Shown: positions 17,034-26,191, numbered from the stretch's first letter. The stretch is DNA of 64,000 nucleotides from Flavobacterium hydrophilum (GCF_003202405.1 NZ_QJHL01000001.1:62001-126000), one strand, 5' to 3'. The notes: generated by a model not told the origin, from the sequence alone. Program-made: numbers and translations.

Positions 17034-17350
17034 AAAATAACTATACAGATTATTAAATTAAATAAATCCTGTTATAGCTATACAAATATAATTTTTAATC
17101 CTAAACTTACTATACAGCTGTTTTTTTTAAGTCTGGAGATTTTTTACACTACAGACGAGTACCAATTGGGTTTTCATAATTTTACTTTTTTAGTTAGTAT
17201 TTATCCGAAAAATTGTATTTTTGATTCCTACACCAGCAAGTAAGCTATAGATTGTACCGTACCCAAATAATGGGAATTGTATCGCACAAATGAAGATTTG
17301 TATTTTATCAAAACAGAATTTTTTTAAAGAATTTTAAATATCTTTGAACT
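17034..17350. other. AT-rich spacer with CTATACA motifs and a 12-bp direct repeat before the XRE gene
   Basis: No gene is supported here. Three CTATACA motifs occur (17041, about 17078, about 17110). Two near-identical sites ATTGTACCGTAC (17251-17262) and ATTGTATCGCAC (17276-17287) lie 25 bp apart, centre to centre, 64-100 bp before the XRE start. They are candidate operators for the XRE protein itself; this is inference from position and spacing only. Confidence 0.45.
17339..17346 (+). promoter_or_regulatory. -7 box of the XRE gene, possibly leaderless
   Basis: TATCTTTG ends only 4 bp before the ATG at 17351. If used, transcription would begin at or next to the start codon. Confidence 0.4.
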
Positions 17351-17749
17351 ATGAACACAGCCACAAAACCCAAACATATTGGAAGAAATATAAGCCGCAT
17401 CAGAGAGCTAAAAGGTATGAAACAAGAAGCCCTTGCTAATGCAATTGGAGTTAGTCAACAGTCTGTTTCAAATATTGAAGCAAGTGAGACAATTGAAGAA
17501 GAAAAATTGTCAGAAGTTGCAAAAGCTCTTGGAGTAAGTGTTGAGGCTATTAAAAATTTCTCCGAAGAAGCAATGATTAATTATTTCAACACCTTTAATG
17601 ATACTGATTTTAGTAATAGTCAAGGTGCATTTGGTCATAACCATCAATGTACATTCAACCCACTTGACAAAGTAGTTGAGTTGTATGAACGCTTAGTTCA
17701 AGCTGAGAAAGATAAAGTTGAGTATTTGGAAAAATTACTAAAAAAATAG
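17351..17749 (+). CDS. XRE-family helix-turn-helix regulator with C-terminal coiled coil
   Basis: 132 residues. The N-terminal HTH_3 domain spans about residues 11-66 (IGRNISRIRELKGMKQEALA, then IGVSQQSVSNIE as the recognition helix). A polar linker with Asn, Phe and His (DTDFSNSQGAFGHNHQC) follows, then a C-terminal helix VVELYERLVQAEKDKVEYLEKLL with heptad character that probably mediates dimerisation. It has no toxin or phage partner next to it. Its target is unknown; autoregulation through the direct repeats upstream is possible. The gene lies in a segment bracketed by two copies of a gene 3' end, which suggests it arrived with a mobile or recombined segment. Confidence 0.85.
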   Translation: MNTATKPKHIGRNISRIRELKGMKQEALANAIGVSQQSVSNIEASETIEEEKLSEVAKALGVSVEAIKNFSEEAMINYFNTFNDTDFSNSQGAFGHNHQCTFNPLDKVVELYERLVQAEKDKVEYLEKLLKK

Positions 17750-17778
17750 AATATACTTTTATTATAAAAATGACTCTT

Positions 17779-17813
17779 AAAAAAGCTACAAAATATTCTT
17801 GCAGCTTTTTTTT
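17779..17813 (+). terminator. Terminator of the XRE gene
   Basis: AAAAAAGCT...AGCTTTTTTTT hairpin with an inner CAA/TTG extension, followed by a T run, 30 bp past the stop. Confidence 0.75.
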
Positions 17814-17884
17814 GTTTTATGTCGACTCATTGATTTGCTCACTTCGTAACGTTGTCTTGTTTTAAATAAACGAGCGCCCAATTT

Positions 17885-17924
17885 CATTAAGTTAAGTGAC
17901 GGCTGAAAAATTGTTAACTTAATG
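17885..17924. repeat. 11-bp perfect inverted repeat
   Basis: CATTAAGTTAA (17885-17895) pairs with TTAACTTAATG (17914-17924). No T run follows. It lies just before the 3' end of the propeller-like gene and could be a terminator for it or a scar of the event that duplicated that gene end. Confidence 0.6.
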
Positions 17925-17938
17925 ACATTGTGTCTGCG

Positions 17939-18913
17939 TCATGGAAATTGTTTATGGAGATAGGGATTCAATATTATGCTCAAATCCAAATAATGGATTT
18001 GCTGCCGGATATTTAAAAAAGGTTTTCGAATTAAAGCTTCATTTGTTAAGTAATAATGTAAGCCATCGTTTGTTGCAATACCTTCAATTTGATGAAAAGA
18101 AAGTTTAAGATTAATTCTTCGTTTGTTTCCTGATAGGAAATCGTGATTTTTAAAATCATATAAAAGATACAGGAAAGGTCTTCCTTTTGTTGAATAGCCA
18201 CAAAGAGCAATTAATTTTTTTGATTCTATATAAGTTGCACCTGTTATTAAACCTGCTGTGTCCAGTGTCCCTTTGAGTTGTGCGATATGATTTCCCGGAA
18301 TATTGGGCAAGCTGTAAATGCTGGTTTTTGATGATTTCCATTTTTTGGTAAACAGATAAATACTGTCTTTTGCAACGATAAAAGCTTCACAGTCAAAATC
18401 GGTTGTATTTGCTTTTTTTGGAGAAAGATCTGTTTGGTCAGAGTAAGCGAAAGAAATTGTTTCAATGATTGGATCTCCTTTTAAAAATGTTTCTTTTTGA
18501 ATTTTCTGAATCTTCAGGTCAGTTCTGTTTCCGGCATAATTATTTCCAAAATCCCCAATATATATATGAGAACTGTCTTGTGAAATTTCCTCCCAGTCAT
18601 GATTTATAATGTTTTTTAAAATTATTTTTTTTATTATTTTGCCTAAAGAGTCTAATCCGTAAATTGTTTTATCATGATCGTCGTTGTGTGTCCATAATAA
18701 ATGATCAAAATAAATAAGTCCTGATGTCTCTTTAATAGAGTCATTCAAAAGCTTTGAATATTCCGGCTTTATATTGATTGTTTTATACAAACAGTTGCCA
18801 TCGTTTACCGTAGCATTCGGATTATAATTTTTTGAAAATGAATCCGTACAGCCAGAAATTTGGCTGTAACTTGTAGGAATGTAAAAAAGGAAGAAAAAGA
18901 AATATTTGTTCAT
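17939..18913 (-). CDS. Secreted protein with GCTD repeat motif and propeller-like body
   Basis: 324 residues from the ATG at 18913, chosen because MNKYFFFFLFYIPTSYS forms a signal peptide directly from it. After cleavage comes GCTDSFSKNYNPNATVNDGN, a short Cys motif common in secreted Bacteroidota proteins. The body has regularly spaced beta-rich blocks (SGLIYFDHLLWTHNDDHDKTIYGLD, HDWEEISQDSSHIYIGDFGNN, FDCEAFIVAKDSIYLFTKKW, HQIEGIATNDGLHYYLTNEA) that suggest a beta-propeller. No T9SS C-terminal domain is seen. Function unknown; a similar 3' fragment lies 1.2 kb away. Confidence 0.75.
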   Translation of the reverse strand: MNKYFFFFLFYIPTSYSQISGCTDSFSKNYNPNATVNDGNCLYKTINIKPEYSKLLNDSIKETSGLIYFDHLLWTHNDDHDKTIYGLDSLGKIIKKIILKNIINHDWEEISQDSSHIYIGDFGNNYAGNRTDLKIQKIQKETFLKGDPIIETISFAYSDQTDLSPKKANTTDFDCEAFIVAKDSIYLFTKKWKSSKTSIYSLPNIPGNHIAQLKGTLDTAGLITGATYIESKKLIALCGYSTKGRPFLYLLYDFKNHDFLSGNKRRINLKLSFHQIEGIATNDGLHYYLTNEALIRKPFLNIRQQIHYLDLSIILNPYLHKQFP

Positions 18914-18963
18914 AACTAAATGCAATAAACTAAAATTTTAAATGTTATGTTTTAAGATTGTTT

Positions 18964-18971
18964 CAAATTTA
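18964..18971 (-). promoter_or_regulatory. -7 box of the propeller-like gene
   Basis: Minus-strand TAAATTTG, full consensus match, about 50 bp upstream of the ATG at 18913. Confidence 0.45.
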
Positions 18972-19429
18972 TGACATTAGAAAAAAATAGAACACAAATC
19001 AAATGCAAATTAGTTGAATATAAAAACTCGTTCAGGTCAGAAATTTAACACTAAAAAAAATGATTATTTTTTTTTTATATTGTTAAATTAAATTTAAAAC
19101 ACTTTTTTGTTAAAATATTAAACATACAATAATTTATTCGTTACGGTATATGTTTGATAATGAGATTAGTGTATTTTTACTTAACAATTATTCTTATTAG
19201 TACGTAGTTTTTAAGTATAATTTATAAAAAATGTCAATACATTTGTGCAAATTTTATTTTTCTCTAATCCTGAAATGGGACTTTGGAATGCGAAGCTGTG
19301 TTTAGACCTGTTCTTTATATGGTTTATAAGGAAAAATAGTATTATAAAATTCTTAACTGATTATAATAGTTTTAACATAATTTTTTTAATTTTTAAATAA
19401 TATAAACCCCCAAAAAAAATACCTATTTT
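18972..19429 (+). other. Long AT-rich promoter region of the polysaccharide locus
   Basis: No ORF is supported. Two plus-strand -7 box matches occur, TATGTTTG (19149-19156) and TACATTTG (19238-19245), which would give leaders of roughly 270 and 180 nt before the outer-membrane protein gene at 19430. Poly-A and poly-T runs are frequent. This is the likely main promoter region for 19430 onward. Confidence 0.4.
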
Positions 19430-20047
19430 ATGAAAAAAATGTTTTTTGCTTTATTATTAATTACTACGGTTTCACAAGCACAATATAGATTTAGATACGA
19501 TAAGCTTTTTATGGAAGCAGGAGTAGGACTGGCTGTTCCCTTAACTCAACTTTCCCCTTCTGGTGAAAACAGACCATTATCTCTAGTACATGGCCAGGGA
19601 GGATTCCGTTATATGTTTAGTGAAAATGTAGGTGTTATGGGTGCCTTAAGTTTTGATCAGTTTAATAAAGGAATTCAAAAGAGTGATCAATTAGTCGGAA
19701 GTTTAGAACTTTGCTATAATTTAGGTAACGCTATTGATTTGTCAAGAGCTACAGGTGGACAATTTGGATTATTGGTTCATGCCGGAGCCGGAGCCGGAGT
19801 AATGTCCAGCCAATATTTTAATCGTGATAAAATTGGTGTTTTAATGGTAGGTGCCAGACCCTATATTTTTATAAACGAAAAAGTATCCTTTTTTGCAGAC
19901 CTGACTTATAAATCTACCTTATCACAAAAAATTTATTATGATGGGAATTTAATCGGAAAAGAGGTAACCGGGAGTAATATAGGTCTTACCTTTGGCTTTA
20001 TGGTGGCCTTGGGACAAAACCGTTTCCATGCTGATTCCGCATATTAA
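19430..20047 (+). CDS. Outer-membrane beta-barrel protein, OmpW/OprF-like size
   Basis: 205 residues with a signal peptide MKKMFFALLLITTVSQA cleaved before QYRF. The mature part has alternating beta strands (LFMEAGVGLAVPLTQL, GGFRYMFSENVGVMGALSF, GLLVHAGAGAGVMSS, GVLMVGARPYIFINEKVSFFADLTYKST) and a near-terminal strand NIGLTFGFMVALG, as in small eight-stranded barrels. It lies directly upstream of the polysaccharide genes, 30 bp before the nucleotidyltransferase gene, and may share their transcript. A structural or adhesion role at the surface is possible; no specific function can be assigned. Confidence 0.75.
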   Translation: MKKMFFALLLITTVSQAQYRFRYDKLFMEAGVGLAVPLTQLSPSGENRPLSLVHGQGGFRYMFSENVGVMGALSFDQFNKGIQKSDQLVGSLELCYNLGNAIDLSRATGGQFGLLVHAGAGAGVMSSQYFNRDKIGVLMVGARPYIFINEKVSFFADLTYKSTLSQKIYYDGNLIGKEVTGSNIGLTFGFMVALGQNRFHADSAY

Positions 20048-20077
20048 GAAAAAACATTTTCATACTATAAAATTATA

Positions 20078-20503
20078 ATGAAAATAGGAATTACTTTCAG
20101 TGCTTTCGATCTGCTTCATGCGGGGCACATCACTATGTTAGAAGAAGCCAAGCGTCAATGTGACTATTTAATTTGCGCATTACAAACGGATCCTACGCTT
20201 GATCGTCCGGAAAAAAACAGGCCTACACAAACCGTAGTAGAACGTTATATTCAGTTAAAAGGATGTAAATTCGTAGATGAAATTGTACCATATGCCACAG
20301 AACAGGATCTGGAAGATATTTTACGTTCTTTTAAAATTGATGTGCGTATTATTGGAGATGAATACCGGGAAAAAAACTTTACAGGTCGTGAATATTGCGA
20401 ATCTAAAGGAATTGAACTGTATTTCAATGCCAGAGATCATCGTTTTTCAAGCAGTGGGTTAAGAAAAGTAGTGGCAGAAAAAGAAGCGTTAAAGGTAATT
20501 TAA
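20078..20503 (+). CDS. Nucleotidyltransferase of the cytidylyltransferase (TagD-like) family
   Basis: 141 residues. The HxGH nucleotide-binding motif is HAGH (residues 14-17) and the C-terminal SSSGLR loop replaces the ISTT motif of related enzymes. VRIIGDEYREKNFTGREYC matches the substrate-binding region of TagD/GlmU-type small cytidylyltransferases. It would activate glycerol-3-phosphate or a similar phospho-polyol with CTP (or another nucleotide), supplying a non-sugar decoration or linkage in the surface polymer. It lies 6 bp before fcl. Substrate is inferred from family only; an adenylyltransferase role cannot be excluded. Confidence 0.82.
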   Translation: MKIGITFSAFDLLHAGHITMLEEAKRQCDYLICALQTDPTLDRPEKNRPTQTVVERYIQLKGCKFVDEIVPYATEQDLEDILRSFKIDVRIIGDEYREKNFTGREYCESKGIELYFNARDHRFSSSGLRKVVAEKEALKVI

Positions 20504-20509
20504 AGAGAT

Positions 20510-21460
20510 ATGAAAATTAATACAAAAATATACATTGCAGGTCATAAAGGAATGGTGGGGAGCGCCATTTGGAGAACACTTGCTGATAAAGGATTTACCA
20601 ATCTGATAGGAGTTTCCAGTAAAGAACTGGATCTTCGAAATCAACAGGCGGTTCGTGATTTTATAGCCAAGGAAAAACCGGAAGTTATTATTGATGCAGC
20701 TGCACGAGTTGGTGGAATACTGGCAAATAACGATTATCCTTATCAGTTTATTATGGAGAATATGCAAATCCAGAATAACCTGATTGATTCGGCTTTGCAA
20801 AACAATATAGAAAAATTTATTTTTTTGGGAAGCTCGTGTATTTATCCAAAATTGGCTCCGCAGCCACTAAAAGAAGATTATCTTTTAACTGATACTTTAG
20901 AACCAACAAATGAATGGTATGCAATTGCCAAAATTACGGGTGTAAAAACGTGTCAGGCAATCAGAAATCAATTTGGTAAGGATTATGTGAGCTTAATGCC
21001 AACAAATTTATATGGAACACATGATAATTTTGATTTAAATACCTCCCACGTATTGCCGGCAATGATTCGTAAGTTTCATGAAGCCAAAGAAAATAATAAT
21101 GCCCCTGTGACTTTATGGGGAAGTGGAACTCCGATGCGTGAGTTTTTGTTTGTTGATGATATGGCACAGGCTGTTGTTTTTGCTCTGGAAAACAAACTCC
21201 CGGATTATTTGTATAATGTAGGAACTGGTGAAGATTTAACCATAAAGCATTTGGCAGAAACGATACAACAGATTACCGGTCATAAAGGAGAAATAATCTG
21301 GGATTCAACGAAACCTGACGGAACTCCAAGAAAACTGATGGATGTTACCAAAATGCATGATTTAGGTTGGAAGCACAAAATCGAACTTCAGGAAGGAATC
21401 CAAAAAACATACGATTGGTTTCTGGAAAATAAAGATGCTTTTAAGCAGGTAAAGATGTAG
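20510..21460 (+). CDS. fcl: GDP-L-fucose synthase
   Basis: Epimerase/reductase that converts GDP-4-keto-6-deoxy-D-mannose to GDP-L-fucose with NADPH. It has 316 residues. The Rossmann motif YIAGHKGMVGSAIW is at the N-terminus, with the catalytic Ser in FLGSSCIYP and the Tyr-x3-Lys pair in EWYAIAKITG. LMPTNLYGTHDNFD and GTPMREFLFVDDMA are characteristic family segments. It lies next to gmd, which makes its substrate. The order fcl then gmd is reversed relative to E. coli. Confidence 0.96.
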   Translation: MKINTKIYIAGHKGMVGSAIWRTLADKGFTNLIGVSSKELDLRNQQAVRDFIAKEKPEVIIDAAARVGGILANNDYPYQFIMENMQIQNNLIDSALQNNIEKFIFLGSSCIYPKLAPQPLKEDYLLTDTLEPTNEWYAIAKITGVKTCQAIRNQFGKDYVSLMPTNLYGTHDNFDLNTSHVLPAMIRKFHEAKENNNAPVTLWGSGTPMREFLFVDDMAQAVVFALENKLPDYLYNVGTGEDLTIKHLAETIQQITGHKGEIIWDSTKPDGTPRKLMDVTKMHDLGWKHKIELQEGIQKTYDWFLENKDAFKQVKM

Positions 21461-21531
21461 TTTTTAAGTTGAAAATGTTGTAACTTCAATCTTGGGAAAT
21501 TAAATAATAAAATAAAGAAATATAAAATTAT

Positions 21532-22614
21532 ATGAGTTCACAGAAAATAGCACTTATAACGGGAATCACAGGTCAGGACGGATCCTATTTGGCTGAATTA
21601 TTATTAGAAAAAGGATATCAGGTACACGGAGTAAAAAGACGTGCATCTTCTTTTAACACACAACGAATTGATCATATTTACCAGGATCAGCATGAATCAC
21701 ATGTAGATTTTAAGTTGCACTATGGTGATCTGACAGATTCAACCAATATCATAAGAATAATTCAGGAAGTGCAGCCGGATGAAATTTATAACTTGGGTGC
21801 TATGTCTCACGTTAAAGTATCTTTCGATTCTCCAGAATATGTGGCTAATGTGGACGGAATAGGTACTTTAAGAATATTAGAAGCTGTACGAATTTTAGGT
21901 TTATGTGAAAAAACCAGAATTTATCAGGCTTCTACTTCTGAGCTTTATGGTGGTATGGTGGAAAATAAAAATGAAAGAGGGTTTTATGACGAAAACTCTC
22001 CGTTTTACCCACGTTCTCCTTATGGTGCAGCTAAAATTTATGGTTTTTGGATCACAAAAAACTACCGTGAGGCTTATAATATGTTTGCTTGTAACGGTAT
22101 TTTGTTCAATCATGAATCTCCACGAAGAGGTGAAACCTTTGTAACCAGAAAAATTACGATGGCTACAGCAGCTATCGCAAAAGGGAAACAAGAATGTCTG
22201 TATTTGGGGAACCTAAATTCACAAAGAGATTGGGGACATGCCAAAGACTATGTGGAAGCAATGTGGAGAATTTTACAGCAAGATGTACCGGAAGATTATG
22301 TAATAGCAACGGGAGTTACAACTTATATTAGGGATTTCGTGATTATGGCTTTTGGCGAAATAGGAGTAACGCTGACTTTTGAAGGAGAAAATGAAAGTGA
22401 AGTGGCTAAAGTAGCATCATGTAGCAACCCATTGTACCAATTAGAAATAGGCAAAGTCGTGGTACGTGTTGATCCTGAATATTACCGTCCTACTGAAGTA
22501 GATCTTTTAATTGGTGACCCTACAAAATCAAAAACTAAACTGGGTTGGAAACCTCAATATGATTTAGCCGCTTTGGTAAAAGAGATGATAGAAAGTGATT
22601 TGAAATTGTATTAA
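21532..22614 (+). CDS. gmd: GDP-mannose 4,6-dehydratase
   Basis: First step from GDP-D-mannose to GDP-L-fucose (or to GDP-D-rhamnose/perosamine branches). It has 360 residues; the Rossmann motif is [38 protein letters not shown] binds the nucleotide, and the catalytic Tyr-x3-Lys is [27 protein letters not shown] is a strong family signature. The presence of fcl next to it points to L-fucose. Mannose-1-phosphate guanylyltransferase and phosphomannomutase genes are not in the window, so GDP-mannose must come from elsewhere. Confidence 0.97.
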   Translation: MSSQKIALITGITGQDGSYLAELLLEKGYQVHGVKRRASSFNTQRIDHIYQDQHESHVDFKLHYGDLTDSTNIIRIIQEVQPDEIYNLGAMSHVKVSFDSPEYVANVDGIGTLRILEAVRILGLCEKTRIYQASTSELYGGMVENKNERGFYDENSPFYPRSPYGAAKIYGFWITKNYREAYNMFACNGILFNHESPRRGETFVTRKITMATAAIAKGKQECLYLGNLNSQRDWGHAKDYVEAMWRILQQDVPEDYVIATGVTTYIRDFVIMAFGEIGVTLTFEGENESEVAKVASCSNPLYQLEIGKVVVRVDPEYYRPTEVDLLIGDPTKSKTKLGWKPQYDLAALVKEMIESDLKLY

Positions 22615-22670
22615 AAGCCTATTTTTTTATAATATTTTGTATGCAATATAAATAAGATTAAAAATAAAGA

Positions 22671-23699
22671 TTGAAAGAACGATATATTTACATTGATAGG
22701 TTAAAAGGATTTACTATTTTTTTAGTAGTGTTAGGACATATTATTCCTGTTTTAATTGATGATAAGGCTGCACATAGCAATGAATTGTTCTTATTCATTT
22801 ATTCTTTTCATATGCCATTGTTTTTTTTCTTAAGTGGTTATATTGCATTTAAAACTATTAAAATTGAATCTTTAAAAAATTATTTCCAATTTATTAAAAG
22901 TAAAAGTGTTAGCTTATTAATTCCAATGTTAACTTGGCCATTAATTAAGCAATATTGTTTTACATCAAAAATTGATTTTAGTTTTGAGACTTTTTATAGT
23001 ATTATTTTAGAAGAAATTACAAATCCGGGGTTATGGTTTTTAAGAATGTTGTTCTTTTTTCTAATTGTTTATTCCATTTTTCATATTGCATCTGAACGTT
23101 TTAATAAGAAAAGGTTGTTGATTTTTGATTTAGTAATAATCATCATTGATATAGCTTTTTTTCTTTTATTTTGTTATTTAATTCAGTTAGAAGCTATTTT
23201 TCATCATTTATTTTATTTTATTTTTTTAATGATTGGTGTTTTTTTATCAAAATATGATTTTCTAAAAACAATAATTACAAATAAGGTAGTTGTTTCATTA
23301 TCACTGCTTTTTTTTATTGTTAGTGTTGGACATTATAATGATTTAATATATCTAATAGACTCTTCACAGAATAAAATTTTAAAGTTTTTTATATCTGTTT
23401 TTGCAATAATTATTTTTTATCATATTGCAAAAAAGATTAGTTTGTCTAACTGGTTAGACAATTCTATTTGTTTCTTAGGAAGAAAATCGCTAGTGATATA
23501 TGTAACTCATTTTTTGTTTCTTAGCATTTTATCCAAGTCTATGTTACTTCCTTTTGATATAAGTTTTTTCTTTTTAGCATTGATCGCAGTTCCTCTCAGT
23601 TTAATAATGATTTATTTTTGTATTTTAATTAGTAAAGTAATTGAATTGTTCCCAATTTTTAATTTTTTACTTTATGGAGTAAGAATAAAAAATAAGTGA
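22671..23699 (+). CDS. Membrane O-acyltransferase, acyltransferase-3 family (TTG start)
   Basis: 342 residues with about ten membrane helices. The N-terminus RYIYIDRLKGFTIFLVVLGH carries the conserved Arg and His, and SFHMPLFFFLSGYIAF follows, both hallmarks of the acyltransferase-3 family that O-acetylates sugars in the inner membrane. The start must be the TTG at 22671: an in-frame stop (22665-22667) lies six bases upstream and the first ATG would remove the catalytic His. It is strikingly AT-rich, in contrast to gmd upstream, where the exchangeable part of the cluster seems to begin. Confidence 0.85.
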   Translation: MKERYIYIDRLKGFTIFLVVLGHIIPVLIDDKAAHSNELFLFIYSFHMPLFFFLSGYIAFKTIKIESLKNYFQFIKSKSVSLLIPMLTWPLIKQYCFTSKIDFSFETFYSIILEEITNPGLWFLRMLFFFLIVYSIFHIASERFNKKRLLIFDLVIIIIDIAFFLLFCYLIQLEAIFHHLFYFIFLMIGVFLSKYDFLKTIITNKVVVSLSLLFFIVSVGHYNDLIYLIDSSQNKILKFFISVFAIIIFYHIAKKISLSNWLDNSICFLGRKSLVIYVTHFLFLSILSKSMLLPFDISFFFLALIAVPLSLIMIYFCILISKVIELFPIFNFLLYGVRIKNK

Positions 23700-23842
23700 C
23701 AGTTAATTAAAAAAATCTAAAGAATACTAAAGTTGATTAATTTGTTTACCCATAATATTTTTTTTCTAAGTTTAATCAAACATAATAGAATTACGAAGGA
23801 ATATTATGAAAAAAGAAATACAAAAATAATTCAAAATATTTT

Positions 23843-24853
23843 ATGAGTAAAAGAGCAAGATATCAAGAGCTTGATTGTCTAAGAGGATTGGCTGCCATAG
23901 CAGTTGTACTCTTTCATTTTACATTTGGATATGACAATGGATTACATATCTTATCCGAAGATAAATTTTATTTTAGATATGGCAATTTTGGAGTCTATTT
24001 ATTTTTTATTATAAGCGGATTTGTAATTTTCATGACATTAGAAAATACTGCAAAAGTAAAAGATTTTGTAATATCCAGATTTTCAAGATTATATCCGGCT
24101 TATTGGGCAGCAATTTTTTTATCTGTAACTATTACAACATTATTAGGAGCACCTTTTCAAAGAGGAATTTTTTCGTTAAAACAGATTTTGGTTAACCTGA
24201 CAATGTTTCAACATTGGTTTAAAGTTAAAGATGTTGATGGCGCATTTTGGACATTGGCAATAGAATTAGCTTTTTATTTTATCATGGCTTTTGTTTTTTT
24301 TCTTGGGAAACAAAAGCAAATCATTATCATCTGTATATCATGGATACTTTTGTCAATTGTATTTACTGTTTTTGATATACCATTTGAACGATATATAACG
24401 GCAATTTTAATATTAAAATTTGCTCCTTTCTTTATAGCAGGTATTTTCTTTTATTTAATTAAACACAGACCGGAAAATAAATTTCATCATTTATTGATAT
24501 TGTTTAGTTTATTTTCTGAACTAATTATATTTTATCAAGTTGATTCTTCTATAATAGAATACGTGATTGTGATTTCTCTTTATATTATTTTTTATTTGTT
24601 TATATATAACTATCTAAGATTTTTGACTCATAAAATTTTAGTTTTTTTTGGAACAATTTCTTATTCTTTGTATCTGATACATGAGAATATCGGTTATGGA
24701 ATAATATATTGGTTGAAAAAAGTTAATGACAATCAATTTTTTTATATAAGCATAACTTTTTTTATAGTTATTTTACTCGCTATTTTTATTACTTTTTGCA
24801 TTGAAAGACCAGCAATGAAATACCTTCGAAATCATCTTAATGAAAAAAGATAA
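23843..24853 (+). CDS. Membrane O-acyltransferase, acyltransferase-3 family (OafA-like)
   Basis: 336 residues. The N-terminus is YQELDCLRGLAAIAVVLFHFTFGY, with the conserved Arg and His; then FFIISGFVIFMTLE and RFSRLYPAYWAA, matching OafA-like O-acetyltransferases with about ten membrane helices. It transfers acetyl (or another acyl group) from the cytoplasm to a polysaccharide hydroxyl. It is distinct from the neighbouring family member at 22671, so the polymer may carry two membrane-added acyl groups. The 143-bp gap before it holds no clear promoter. Confidence 0.9.
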   Translation: MSKRARYQELDCLRGLAAIAVVLFHFTFGYDNGLHILSEDKFYFRYGNFGVYLFFIISGFVIFMTLENTAKVKDFVISRFSRLYPAYWAAIFLSVTITTLLGAPFQRGIFSLKQILVNLTMFQHWFKVKDVDGAFWTLAIELAFYFIMAFVFFLGKQKQIIIICISWILLSIVFTVFDIPFERYITAILILKFAPFFIAGIFFYLIKHRPENKFHHLLILFSLFSELIIFYQVDSSIIEYVIVISLYIIFYLFIYNYLRFLTHKILVFFGTISYSLYLIHENIGYGIIYWLKKVNDNQFFYISITFFIVILLAIFITFCIERPAMKYLRNHLNEKR

Positions 24854-24880
24854 TAAATATGATATTATGAATTACGTTCT

Positions 24881-26191
24881 ATGAAAAATAAGTTAACTCG
24901 ACTGAAAAGGCATCCAAAGTATAATAATTGGATGCATTGGGGAAAGTTGATAAGTATTACTGGTGGGGCTCAGGTTTTAATTCAGATTATTGGTTTTGGT
25001 TGTGGTATTTTTATAATTAGAAATTTTTCGATTGCTGAATATGCTATTTATACACTTGCTAATACTATGTTAGGAGCTATGAATATATTAGCAGATGGAG
25101 GTATTGTTTCTGGAGTAATTGCAGAAGGCGGAAAAGTTTGGCAGGATAAAGAAAAATTAGGCGCGGTTATTTCTACGGGAATGAACCTAAGAAAAAAATT
25201 TGCTATTGGAAGTATTTTAATCGCAGGTTCGGTGATGATTTATTTATTGATGCATAATAATGCTAGTTGGTATTACTCTATTTTAATATTACTCTCATTA
25301 ATTCCTGTTTTTTATGCCAATCTTTCAGATTCTTTACTCGAGGTTGCTCCTAAATTACATCAGGATATAAAGCCTTTACAAAAAAACCTGGTAATGGCTA
25401 ACATAGGAAGATTATTGTTGACAATTCCTTCTGTTTTTTTTATTGCATTTACACCAATTGCAATAATTGCTACTGGCATACCTCGAATAATAGCAAATTT
25501 TAAGCTAAAAAAAATTTCTAATAAGTTTGCTACTTTAAACCAAAAAGAGGATGCTCAAATCAAAAAGAATATTTTGCATATGGTCAGGCGTATTTTGCCT
25601 GTAGAGGTATATAATATTTTTTCAACTAATATAACTGTCTGGATTTTGTCAATTATTGGCGCAACTAGTTCTATAGCACAGGTAGGGGCTTTATTTAGAA
25701 TTGGAGCCGTTTTATCATTGTTTACTATTGTCTTTAATACTATAATAGTACCTCGATATTCAAGATTGAATGAAGTAAAAAAAGAATTGCAAGAAAAAAT
25801 GATAAAAATTCAATTGCTTTTATTTAGTGTCAGCTTCGTTATTGTATTTTTTACATGGTTTTTTTCAGCTCAAATTATTTGGCTTTTAGGTAACAATTAT
25901 GAAAATTTAGATTCTGAATTAGTTTTAACAGTAATTATTTTTTGTCTCAACATAATATCAACTGTAATCTATACACTTTGTAGGGGTAGAGGTTGGGTAA
26001 TAAGCCCTGTTTTAAATATAAGTATTAATTTGTTATCAATAGTTTTTGGTGCTTTTATTTTTGACATTACAAGTTTAAAAGGAATTTTAATATTTAATAT
26101 CGTTACATCAGCAGTTTTGGTAGTAATGCATGGAGGATATTCTTATTTTAGATTATATCAGCTAAAAAATATGGAAAACATTTATGAGTAG
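24881..26191 (+). CDS. wzx: Polysaccharide repeat-unit flippase, Wzx-like (MATE/MVF superfamily)
   Basis: Inner-membrane protein of 436 residues with about 12 predicted helices. An early helix pair (SITGGAQVLIQIIGFGCGIFIIRNFS, with IAEYAIYTLANTMLGAM) is typical of Wzx/RfbX exporters. It would flip the undecaprenyl-linked repeat unit to the periplasm. Family assignment comes from topology, the start pattern and the gene's place in the cluster; Wzx proteins are poorly conserved. It overlaps the next gene by 8 bp, indicating translational coupling. Confidence 0.8.
   Translation: MKNKLTRLKRHPKYNNWMHWGKLISITGGAQVLIQIIGFGCGIFIIRNFSIAEYAIYTLANTMLGAMNILADGGIVSGVIAEGGKVWQDKEKLGAVISTGMNLRKKFAIGSILIAGSVMIYLLMHNNASWYYSILILLSLIPVFYANLSDSLLEVAPKLHQDIKPLQKNLVMANIGRLLLTIPSVFFIAFTPIAIIATGIPRIIANFKLKKISNKFATLNQKEDAQIKKNILHMVRRILPVEVYNIFSTNITVWILSIIGATSSIAQVGALFRIGAVLSLFTIVFNTIIVPRYSRLNEVKKELQEKMIKIQLLLFSVSFVIVFFTWFFSAQIIWLLGNNYENLDSELVLTVIIFCLNIISTVIYTLCRGRGWVISPVLNISINLLSIVFGAFIFDITSLKGILIFNIVTSAVLVVMHGGYSYFRLYQLKNMENIYE

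Noticed and set aside
16971-17243. 90-codon frame covering the 11-bp tandem repeat
   Set aside because: The first 20 codons are only the repeat read through, the rest is AT-rich spacer; no domain and poor codon use.
20078-20503. Assignment of the nucleotidyltransferase as FAD synthetase or RfaE-type enzyme
   Set aside because: The size, HAGH motif and SSSGLR loop fit small TagD-like cytidylyltransferases better, and the gene sits in a polysaccharide locus.
23805-23829. Seven-codon frame MKKEIQK before the second acyltransferase
   Set aside because: Too short to support; no structure or terminator next to it.
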